64,000 bases of DNA from Struthio camelus (taxonomy: Eukaryota; Chordata; Aves; Struthioniformes; Struthionidae): the NCBI RefSeq assembly GCF_040807025.1, contig NC_090981.1, positions 39,907,817 to 39,971,816 of the forward strand, written 5' to 3'. This document shows, piece by piece, positions 35,901 through 47,900 of this stretch. Every line of letters begins with the position of its first letter. The first letter of the stretch is position 1. The position numbers and the translations under genes are program-made. Under the pieces are notes generated by a model. It had not been told where the DNA came from. It worked only from the letters and a program-made list of their open reading frames with translations, and did not search any database.

Positions 35901-38900
35901 TGGTCCCAAGCTAACTTTAGTACTTTTCAGCTACACTTTGTATGCCACCCCTGGTAATACCAGTGGGATTTAGTGCTTTCAAATGTGCTTTCATAGGGGG
36001 GGTCAGGTGTAGATTCATTCAGCTGTATTAATAGCTGTGCAGTGTTGGGGCGCATCAGCCTATTGGAGCAGAAGCCTTGATGCTAACTTCTGGAAGCTCA
36101 AACTGTTTTGCTGCCAGGACCCCATCTGTTTCCCCCCTGCCACCGCTTTCTGGAACTGATTCCAAGTCCTGGCATCTTAAAACCTGACCGTGGCCTACTG
36201 GAGTCTTCTATTTGACTATTGACTATTTTGCTGCTTTGGGTACACACTGCAGCATTGTATCTTGGCATGATGACATTGGCTTATAGTCTACATCTCCTGA
36301 CCTGCCTGCATATTAATTGTCAATAAATTAGCTTGTAAACTTAATTGGTTTATTATTATTATAATTATTATATAATTATAATATAATTATATAAATAATA
36401 TAATAATAATAATAATTATTATTATAAAAGGCAATGGGGGTTTTAGCAGGGGAGCAGTCCCTACTTACAAAACTGATAAAATAAAATTTGGGGATCTAGG
36501 CACACAGAAAGCAACATCTAAGATAACCTTTTCTGAACTGAAAAAGTACTATATGGAATTACTTCATAAGTGGTAACAGTAAAATAGTGAATCCAAATTG
36601 CGTCCTACACATGGTAGAATTTCAGTCTTTTTGATGCTTGGATCCTTTAAATTTTGGGTTAGAAATAAGAAGTGATTAGCCAGAGGTTGTACCGTAACTG
36701 GTTTGCTTGGTCTTGTTTTAATTACGAAAAGAATACTGTTATCAGTTCTTCCACCAAATAGCTGCCATCAGTATGGAATCAAATACTGTCATCCCTGTTG
36801 TCCAGTATCTGTTTTCTTCCTCCGGAAGACCAGCAAGTAGAAGCAATTTGGTCAGGTAGCATTAAAGTTCTCTAACCCTACTCTTGGTAGTATGGCTTCA
36901 CAGCTGCAGGTTTTACTATTTTGTTTTTTGTGGAGCATCTCTTTGTTAGCCAGATTTTCAAATATCTTCCTTCTATTGATGAAATTCTTTTTATCTGGAA
37001 AGTATCCTCATTTTATAAACATTTCTGTGAGATGATTAGAGCTAGTTGGGTTTTTTTTATGACTTTTCAAAAGAAAGTATTTCCTGTAACTTCCAGTTTG
37101 GAGTCTAAGCAAATTATCTGCAAGACTGTAAAATATGGGTGTTTGGGTCGTACACTATGCTCTGAGCAGTTTAAGAGAGGACTTGAAGCTCAACAAATTT
37201 GTCATGCATGGACGGTAGCCTGTAGCTGGGTGCTTGAGCTTATCTGGAGTTGTAACTGAGTGGAGATGTTGCGAGTAAGCTGGGGGTCTTGGCTAATCCT
37301 TCTTGGCCTTGATCCAGCATAGGGAGCAGCAAGAGAATACCCTCAGCTGTTTACTCAGCATGTCTCTATCAGCCAAAGGCAGAAATTGCAGGCAAATGCT
37401 TATAGCCTTCCAGCAGGTTAGCCAGATGTGTAAGAATTCGGCAGACAGGTGTAATAGGGCTGGCAGCCATATGCCAGCTGGTAGGTCTGATAATATCAAA
37501 TTGTGTGCAATTGACCTATGGGTGGAAATTGCACTGATTTAGGGAGGAATACTGTGCATGAAGTTTTGCAGGATCAAGTTTTATGTGCTCAAACTTTCTC
37601 TACCTATACTCTAGAGTACCTGTTTCTTATTTTCTAGGGAAATGCTTTGAGTTCTTTCACTCTGGTCTCCTGTGCAGAACTTCTTGCCCAAAATGAATAG
37701 CAGACTTAAAGCCAATGGGGTGATTCTTCCCAAGGGTCACCATGGTAGCTGGCCATTTTGGAAGGGAAGCTTTCCAATTCAAACAGATACTCAGTTGTCA
37801 CCTTACTAGACCACAAAGTTTAGAAGGGTGAAAGTAATAGCACGCCTTTTATAGTAGCTTTTTCTGGTCTCAGTGCTCTGATGTTGATTGAGCCTGCCCC
37901 ATTCAGCGCACTGTTAAGCAGGCAAGGGGTATTCGTGACCTCTGCAGAGCAAGTGATAGAGGAAGAACAGAGGCACTGCATAAAAGTTCATGTCACAGCT
38001 GGCAGTGTGTTATCTGCAGCTCTGGAATCGGGAAGTATTTAAAGGCAATGACCCAGCCCCCAAAATAAATGAAGGAACTAGGAGGGGGTTGGGGAGGGAG
38101 TTGAGAAAAAGCTGAGTGTTTCACACACATGCGTGGGCAGGATGTTCAGAAATACAGGCCCCAGCTTTTGCAAAGCAGTGGCATTGGACAAGTAATGAAT
38201 GTACTGCTTACTCCATGCTGACATCCAAACTGACTCCCCTCTGCTGCCAGCAGATTGATCACAGTTTCTGCCAATGCTCAAACTGCCCTTAGCACCAAAG
38301 CAGGCCTCTAACTTTGCGCATCATAATGTTGCAGCCAGAGCAGCCTGTTGGATGCCATCCTTCCCGGAGGCTGGGATGGCTTACACTGAGGGCGTACTTC
38401 CTGGCCTGACTGCAGTCAAGGTCTGCTTTCCCGCTTTCTAACAATATCAGTTGTTTTATTAGACAGTGAAATTATAGTCCATTAAAGCAGAATCAGTGTG
38501 ATCTGTTCTTAAGAAGCAGACCCAGTGTTATGATTATGGCTTATCTGATCCTAAAAAGCGAAACTTTGTGGTGATAAGGATTATTTCTTGAGTATTCTGT
38601 AAATCCATGGGCCATTTTCTTTTTTCGTTTTTCAAAAGATGTGTACTAGAATTATCTTTCTTCAGTTCTTGCAGGTTCGGAAAATACTTCAACTTGTTTA
38701 CCTTAGCACTGTTGAGGGAATGTCTTCAAGCCCTCCCAAGTGTAATACAGCTGTCTTACTAAAATATTCTTTAACCTGGTGTTTCCTATTACTGTATATA
38801 TTCCTGTTGTTGTATTTAAATAATAATCCTTTTTTTCTTCTGCTTTTGAAGGGGGAAACAAAGCAGGCATTCAGATTTCAGACTTCTCTACGTTCTCTTT

Positions 38901-41900
38901 CGTATATGCTTTGTTTCCCGTTTAATAATAGAACTCTATCTTTTGGTGTTAAGTGTGTTCTTGCTACCTTATTAATGTCCTCTGCACTTCAGCCTTTCTG
39001 ATTTTGTCACTATATGCTTGTGGTGTTCCTTAATATCCAGTTACATGTTTTCTTTTTTGTTGTTACTTCTTTTTCTTGGATTACTGAGGAAATTGTGATG
39101 CAGTTGGAGTAACCTCTTATTATACTTCCTATCTTTCTTCCATGTGATATTTACCATTGAAGTTTTTTTTTTTTTAATGTAATCTGAATCACTTAATTGT
39201 ACTGGTACTTTGTACTTTTTTCTTTAGGTTATTCATTTTTTGAAGAAAATCTTTCTACCTATTCCTTGAATTTGTTTGACTTCTGCAATGTGTTAGCCTT
39301 ATTCTGATGCCTTTAGAACTTTCTCTCTCTAGAAGGAGAAACAGATTGAAACTCTTGTTTCATAATCATTCACAGAAATTAATTCAGCCATTACTTTTTA
39401 TATAAATACTCAGAGAAAACTTCTTTACTGTGGGGGTAACAGAGCACTGGAACAGGTTGCCCAGAGAGGTCGAGTCTCCATCCTTGGAGATTTCCAAAAG
39501 CCATCTGGACACAATCCTGGGCAACGTGCCGTAGGTGACTTTGCTTGAATGGGGGAATTGGAGTAGATGATCTCCAGAGGTCTCTTCCAACCTCAGCCAG
39601 TCTGTGATTCTGTGTGACTGTTGAAAACAAGAGAGGCAGTGCGACTCTTAGAGTTCTCATCTTCCAGTTCTTCATTTCACATAGTGACAACTCAGATATT
39701 AGTCTTTTGCTGTCTCACTGTACATCTTTGAAGAGGGAAGAGGAGGCTTCATGGTAGTGATTCCTAGTAGGCCTTGTTCTTGTGGACCCACCAAGTTTAA
39801 TAAAGGCGATAAACCTACACTTCCTGAAAAGAGCAAAAAAACCCTACTGGCAAAAACATGGATTCTTCTAGGAGCCAGATGCTCAGAAATACTGAATGAA
39901 ATCAAGTTATGTCCTGCTTGCCGTGTGAAGAAAATGGGACTGATTCACATGGCAGATTCCAGGCAGCTCTGATTTGAGATGAATCTAATTCATTCATGGG
40001 GAGCTGGCTGTATACATTCATGCTTCCTCCCTTGTTGCTGCCTTTTCTGGTACTGCTGAAAACAAGAGAGAAGGTCTTTCTGCTGTAGGGTAGGCAGTTG
40101 CTTTAGGAACAGCTGTAATCTTTTAAGATAGTGTTACTCTACTGCTTGAAGTTATTACTGCAAGAGAGCCACAGTAACCCTTCGTTGGTGTGTCTGCAAT
40201 ATAAGGTGTCTTGGCCGCAGCTGCTGCTGCAGGTGATCAAAGCTAACCTGGCTGACTTTGCACTGAAGCAGGCCGGAAACTCCTGCAATCCTGCCTTGGG
40301 GAGGAGGGGCTATCCCCTCTAAAAGACTGCAGTAAAGAGTTGAGAGTAGGAGCTTCTCAAGCCTTTTTATCTGGAGAAGGCATCACCTGTCTGTGCTTAG
40401 GCGGGATGCTGAAGCACTAGGCATATAACAGCTTTGTTCTCAACAGCCTGTGCACACTACGAAGGGATTAGTTAGAAGCCAATCATTATTTTTGTTGGTA
40501 TTTAAATACAAAGGTATCTTTTCTTCATACACAATTTTATAATATATCCTTTAAGTTACTGACAAATTTTACAAATTAATTTTTCCTTTGTACATAGTAA
40601 GTGACAAGTGACAGGTAGTGAGCAACAAAATCCAGTGTTTTCAGTGTCATGGATCAGTGTCAGTCTTGATTTCTGTTGATACAGGATTCTAAAGCAACCT
40701 TTTGTCATTTGTAACGAGTGGTTTAAGTCTACAAAGAAATGTCATATGCTAGCTGCTGAGTTAGATACCACCTACTGGTAATCCTGGAGCAAATGTATAG
40801 CTTTAAAGTTTGTAGGTTTCTAAGGACTGTGTTTGTGCTTTACTCTCTCTGCGAGTGGCTCTCCCTAGGACAGTTACATGCTGTTAGCTCTGCATACTGC
40901 TAGGGCAGGATGCATTGCATTAAACTCTTTAACTACAGTAAATTACATACTAGGGAAAAAATAGCACGTAAAAACCTGTTACTATCCCATTTGAAAGCAG
41001 CAGGGAAGACCAAGGTTAGCACCTTTATTACCAGAAGGAGGTGGAACCTCATGTATTTATAAAGGTATTGAATTCTCTTTGCTTTCATTTTAAAATGTGT
41101 TTTGTTGTTTAACACTTTTTTTTAGCCGCCATTTAGCAAATTTGATAGTTGTGATAGGTTGAATGGTTTATGTGCTTAACTGAAATATAGATAAAGGAAG
41201 AATTATTGCCCAAGGAACTACTTAGAAGAAACTACAGAAGGAACACTCAGAAAATACAAAGTCAACTGGAATTAATCCCAACACGTTTCACTCTTTATCT
41301 GCATCTATCATTTGCAAATGAAAGTAAAAGTAGCCTTATTTCTGACAGTTGCAACTGCTGATGCACTAGAGATATTTAACAAATTTCACATAGCTGTGTT
41401 GTAGGAATTGTAGCTGTAATCACGTAAGAGGACAAGGCTTGTAGAAAGATATGCTGTATTTTGTTACACCATCAGATAGAGCTGGAAAAAGCAGACCAGC
41501 TTCCAGGTGCGTGAGCCCTACTTCTCTTTTAACCATGGAATTGGAAGCCTGTAAAGTTCTACTGGAAGCTTTTTGAGGAATAGATGTGCAAAACATAGGT
41601 GCAAAAGAATAAAGGTTGTGATCTGAATCCTTAGAGGTCATCAAGAAAATTTTGAATTTGGGAAATTTGGGAGTTCCCATTTGGGAATTAAAAGTATCCC
41701 ATTCAGAATAAAGTCTACAGTAGAATGTTTTAGTAGTGCAATATTTTAGATCTGTAGTAATTTCTACAAGCTGAGACCTGAGAGAAAAATGAATTTGAAA
41801 CTCAAATCAAATGAAAAGAATATTTGGAGCACTGTGCATTGTGATATTTTAGCACAAACCAAGAAGACATCCTTAGCAGATGAGAATATATAAAACCATG

Positions 41901-44900
41901 GTCAGTTAAATGTTTGTGGGAGAGACTGCAAACACCACCAGAAGACGCATCCCTGATTTTTTTCAGAAGACCAATGGACACCAGATATCTGTTTGCACCA
42001 GCATCCAACTAAAAATCATAAGTATGTGTTGCTGAAAGCAGTTTTGCTAGCACCTGAAATCCATAGACAGGAGATTAAGTAGTAAACTCACGTGAAATTA
42101 TCCCCACACAAGCGTTTGTGAGTTTAAGTGTATGGGTAAAACTGAAAAGAAAAACATCATTTCTAATAGTATCAGAGTAAGAGGGCAGTTACTAGGTTAA
42201 AACTGCTTTTAGCACTTGAGGTAGTATATACAATCAAGGAAGAGAAGACCAAAATTAATGAAGTATAGTTTCAGGCTGTCTTCCAAGCAGTCAAATAGAA
42301 TAGAGAATAGAAGTGAAAGCACCTCTCCAGAATCATGCCGATAGAAGACTTGAACTCTCTGCAAAACCGGAATAAAAGGAGGATCAGTTACTCCTTTTGT
42401 ATTATAAGGCTAATGAAGGCACTGAGTCCATTGGTTATTATAGCATTGGGTATAGTTAAATATGTACAGGGAGAACACTTTCTGCAATCTGCAAAGAGAG
42501 GGAGAAATAAGTGGAAATGGATAATGTCAAATGCATACATTTTTATGCTGCCTGTGTTTGTAGGGTTGTGATAGGATCACTCAGAAAAAGCAGCGTACGT
42601 AGTCGGACAAACATTTGGTATCACCTTTGGGACATACTGTTTCCTCAGACCAATGTTTGTGTTTTGTTTAATACTTAGGTGTTTCTCAGAAAACCCATCG
42701 CATCATTGATGGGATAGACAGTACTAAGATTAACATAGATAATGTTTTGAGCTGGAAAAAAACAGTAGACTGGCAAGATTAGAGGCTCTTGAAAAGAGCA
42801 GTCTGCTGGCCTCAAGCTAAACAAACAAACATGTAAATTATGGTAGGTGAAACAGGATGCCTGCATGAGCTAATGCACTAAGGTGTGTGTACAAACAAAT
42901 GGCTGTAAAGTTGAGGCTGTCGCTCATGTGCCTGCCTAAGCAGATGAAAAAGTGTAACAAATTCTTGGGTGTAGTTGAGTTTGATGCTGCATCTAAACAA
43001 ATGGATCTTTCCACTGCACAAAGAAGCTGAATCGAGAAGCACACACAGGAATCTACAATGTTGACTTTGTGTAGCAGAACATTTCTGCACCCAGCACAGC
43101 CTATATTATCTGTGATCCCAGTCCTCTGTTCTGGTGGATAAGTGAGAGCTGACTGAATAATCTTAATAACAGCTACTAGGAAAATGATTGTCAGTGTGAT
43201 CAAAGAGGGGAGAGAGGATGCTTTGGCCAGGGCATACGTGACTATTAAAAATCTGAAACATTTTTTAAAACTGTTTACCCTTGTTAGCTGAAACAGACCA
43301 AAACCAACTTGCCATCAAGAGCTTCAAATCAGTTTTAGAAGTACTGAAGTGATGGGTTTGAGAAAGCTTGTTCAAGAAACTTAAATTTGAAATGTTATTA
43401 TATTATATTTCAAATATGGGCTCAGTGCTACTGTCTCTTACTTTAGAAAAGGAGATTTATATATTGGATATTAAATCGATGAAATTCCTAGAAATCTCAG
43501 GATTTGAAATGCTTTTTTTTAAAACAGAACAAAGCAAAAATGCTGCTTCTCTGTAGGGGTCAAAAGTAGTGGTTTTGGAATACTCCAAGTCCCCTGAAAC
43601 ACAGAGAAGAATATTTAAGATCTTTTCTACAGAACTAGTTTTAAATGTTGCTCAGCCACTTCACTCTTCTGCACACAAACTGAAAATTATCCATGAATAT
43701 CGATTTATTAGTTTTCAATGTCATTTTTGTGGCCGTGTGTTGTCTGCAGAACTTTCCATACACAATTAGCTTAAATTCTATTAACAATCAGAAAATGCTA
43801 AATTTGTTTCTGCAATACTCAGATCCAGAGCATTCCAGCTACTTGTTTTTTTTCTTTTTTTTTAAATCCAGCATCAGATGCTAACAGCATAATGGCTATT
43901 GCTGGCAAAGGAGGTGCTAATATCTAGGGAATAAGCTGACATGTTTCTGCAGTCACACTAATTCACTGTCACAGACTTTGTTTAAAAAAAAAAAAAAAAG
44001 GCAACGGTTGCTTAGCACAGTAGAAGCTTACCATGGGTGCTGAAGATGTCAGAAGGTAAGTACAGTACTTAGAACATGCTTTGACACACTGCCAAATTTG
44101 GGGAGCTGGAGGCTTTCACTCTTACCACACTGATTTTATGACTTTCTGCATAATGGATATATACAACTGTACCTTCAGTTAAAACATATATATTTTTAGT
44201 TATGGCATGTGGCTAATAAAACAATGAAAGTAAATACACTTTTTTTCAACTCTGTGGAACGATGTGTAATAGTTGCCTGCTTCCGGCAGGTTTACTGTGC
44301 AGTTCTCAAGCGAAAGCAGGAGCTAACTTACTGCAGTTCCTTATTCTTCTGAGCCGAGCTTTTGAACTTCATGGAAAAACAGCGGCCTTTCGTCATTTGT
44401 TCTCTGTCTCTTTAAACAATAACTGTGAGCCAAACTCAGTGCCTTTAGGGTGAAACAGAAAGGACGCGGTGGGAAACCCTTTCTGAATGCTAAAGCTCTG
44501 TCTTGGATTGAGAGATAGAAACTTTCTTTAAATATACATCTTCTGATGGAACTAAACAAAGATGCTACTATTTTCCCTTTAACAAATACTTTTTTCTCAA
44601 AGACTTCTTGCTAGTAGCCTGAATCCTTCATACAGCCTCCATGCCAGTGGATGTTTGTCACTGTACTCTTGCCTAAGGATCGGATTTTTCTTTTTAGTGT
44701 GGTGTTCAGGTATTTACCAGACAGAAATGTGGGTGTGCAAGTAGGACATAGTTATTACCCACAATACCTTTTGTAGGCAACTGGCATATGTTCATTTGAA
44801 CAGCCAGATTAGTAGCCTACATACAGTCAATGAAGTTTGCTGGGGTGGTGCAGGGAGTGTGACTCAGAGCGTGTAAGTTAGATACTAAAAATAGACACAG

Positions 44901-47900
44901 TGAACGTCTTCATGAGGCTTTCAGGTTTTCACTAATGCCTTTTATAGAAAGTTCGGCGTCGTCGTAATCTTTTGACTTGAAATTGAAGAAGTTTACCATC
45001 TAACTTTAATCAGCAGACACACTGCTGAAATGCTTTGCAGTTATCTTAATGAGTATTTACAAGCATCTTTCCACCTTAACCTTTTAACAAGTCATTTCCA
45101 CAGCATGCTAACAGTGGTTACTATTTATTTCCTGGTAATGTTCTGATAACTGGTTGACTTAGAACCCCTTAAGTGGTTTTTCCGCTTTGCAATTCAGTGG
45201 CTATTTCATTTGTAAAGCATATGGATGGGTTCTCCAGTAACGACAGAAACTTCAGGAAGAACACACCAACTTAGCAAAATTGCAGCACTGGAGAGCAAAT
45301 GGATCATCAAGTCATATGTGAGAGTGCAATTTGTCTGTTCTTGGGACAGGGGAACTCTGGCCCGTAGCCTGGCTTTAGCAAAAATTGCTGCAGAATTCGT
45401 ATAAATTGATTAGCAATATTTTACTCATAGGATGTCAAGAAGTATGTAAAGATGAAAATTTAACATATGTCTACCTGCTGCTTTCACACTCGGTTTCTCG
45501 CACCAGTTTTTTGAGCAAATACTCTCTTTGAAAATACCACTTTGAACCTAAGTCCTTGGCGATGAAGACTATCTCATTATTATTTTCTTAGACTTCTGCT
45601 CAGATGTGAAATAGTGTAGTCCTATGTTAATTTTATATCCTTGCATTGTGGCCATTTTCATCTTATTCTGGTCTTTCTTATGCCATAGTTGAAGTTACTA
45701 TATCCGTTAATTCCCCTTGTTACACTGTGTTGCGTTTTTTTTTTTTATTTCTTTGTTATCTTTCCTCAGCACATCAGTTTTCATTGATCCTTTTGCTGTG
45801 ACTAATGCAGTAAAACAGTAGTATCTTTCTTTTGATCTCTGTGGCAAATGCATTTATTTCTGGACAAAACTATAATGTTGTTAACTTCTGTCAAGACTTC
45901 CTGACAGAATAATAACTGGGGATGGACAAGCGATTTAGATCTAATATGAACCAATCAGCTTAGTTTCTGCTGTGCTGTCTGTCTTGCATCTGTTCGTGGA
46001 AGGTGGTCCTGGCTTTCCTGTCAGAGGAGTTAGGCAGGTCCTTTGCCACTGTGGGCCCAGTCGCAATTTACCATGGCTGGATCATCTTGGAAGCCTAAAA
46101 CTTGGAATATTTTTCTCTTCCTGAAGTCTATCTCCCCTCCCCCTTAATAAACAAAGTTTTTTCACCATTTCGTTTCGCTGTTAGTATATTTAAACCGATG
46201 AAATAATGTATGTCAAAGTGTAGGAGATATTGTTATAATTTTAGTTACAGCTAAATTGGCACGTTCCATATATTTATGTTGAACTTGTTGTTTTTTTTTT
46301 TTTAAATGCTCACATGCTAGGATGCACGCACAGTAGCAGTATTGCTGTACTAGAGCACTGCTGGGTGTGCTGTTTTGCAGATACGATCCAGGAGTCCTTA
46401 GATGAGACTTACAAAGCTTCTTAGAATTAAAGTATTGTGCTGTTGATTTGGGTATCATGGTACAGTATTTGCTCAAGCTTTCAACAGACGGCAGATTTAT
46501 GAAGGTGGTGTATCTGCAATAAACTCCTGGTTCTTTTGCTTTTTGCTTTCGTTTGCGGGGTAGAAAGGATATGATCACACAAATCCTTTTATCTGGACTG
46601 CAGGCTTCATGTTTTGATAAGAACAAAAAAATTGTGTATCTCAGAAGACAAATGAAATGTTTTAAAGCGTTACTAGGTATATAAGTCATTTGGTTATTGT
46701 AGAAACAGTACCTCCTCTGTGCCTTTAACATGTTTCTGATCTTGGATTTTGTCTACAACTCTTTATTGCTGAAAAATTTAATGATAATTCAACTGAAAAG
46801 AATTAAGTCAGTAAGATTTGACTTTCTTTTTGACACGTGCAGTTGTGCTTTTGGGAAGAGAGAGTCCAATATAAGTGATCATCTCTCTCCCCAGTACTTA
46901 CAGGAGACATTAACTGTAATTATATCTGAGCTGTTTGGCACCTGAGCACAGAATGGTACCGTGCTCCATTAGAATAACTTTTTTCCTTATCACACCGAGA
47001 TTTGCATTTATCAGTATGGCTGAAAAAATTAATATACAACTGTTTTGTAAAATATAAGAATTAAACAGTGGGTACGGTCCCTTTCACGCTTCAAACGAAG
47101 AATAATCATATGTTGAAATAATAAACTTTATTATAGGAAAAAATACAGTGTTGCTTTTAATGTTGGAGAGAGACTAAAGTAGTGTGAGCATTGCATGAAT
47201 AAAGTATGAACAACTAATAAAAAAATTTTTATGCAACGCCTCTCCTAAACTTTAAAATTTCACACTTTCACACTATTTCATGCTGGATTGCTACAATAAT
47301 TACTATTCTATCAGTGCTATTATGACAGTTATCTGATCTAATATTGCATAATCTTTTGAGAAGTAGCAGGAATATAGAAATCCTCTGCCGCTTTACTTTG
47401 TTTAGTTAAACTACATATTTTTGAACATGAATGGTAAAACGTTCCAAACAGGAATAGCAGTATATCACGAAGTCCACTCAAATAGATTCAGCTTCTTAAA
47501 AACAGTTCAGCTAGCAGTTTTAAAAGAAATACAGCCTGACTTTCTTTTCTTTTCTTGGACTGAAATGTTTTGTGTGCAATTTCTAAGCATTATTATAAAA
47601 TCATTATTTTTAAGAGCGATGCAAATCGCAGTAAATGAGAGACTTTTGAAAGACTTTAAGCATGCAGTCAGGCAGGAACTTCTCTACAGAATCAGTTGCA
47701 GAATAGGAAGTGCTTCATCTTTAGTTTGCTCATTCAAATCTAGTCTATATTAGTAGAAGCTGTTTGTTGTTGCTGCTTAGCTGCTCCTGGGTTTTGAAAA
47801 AGCATTCTCAGTCCAAGTTTTAGTGGATGGGTATTCAGGGTATGAGTCTCCTTTCTGCAGTAAGATCCTTTTGCAGTTCTTTTGAATTCGTTGGAGATGT

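Larger units (their letters stand above)
33996..36348. other. intron 1 segment with short tandem repeats only
   Basis: AT-rich. It contains a 24-bp tandem repeat (34820-34883), a TTTA microsatellite (34898-34917) and T runs near 35266-35282. Nothing else is recognised. Confidence 0.5.

Noticed and set aside
39384..39690. Overlapping minus-strand ORFs of 68 and 99 codons
   Set aside because: They mostly lie inside the plus-strand CR1 3' end at 39402-39618 and are antisense shadows of it.
46213..46731. 172-codon minus-strand ORF in intron 1
   Set aside because: No recognisable domain. Composition is that of translated AT-rich DNA, and there is no promoter, partner exon or family resemblance. 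Long for chance, so a database search would settle it, but I cannot support a gene.
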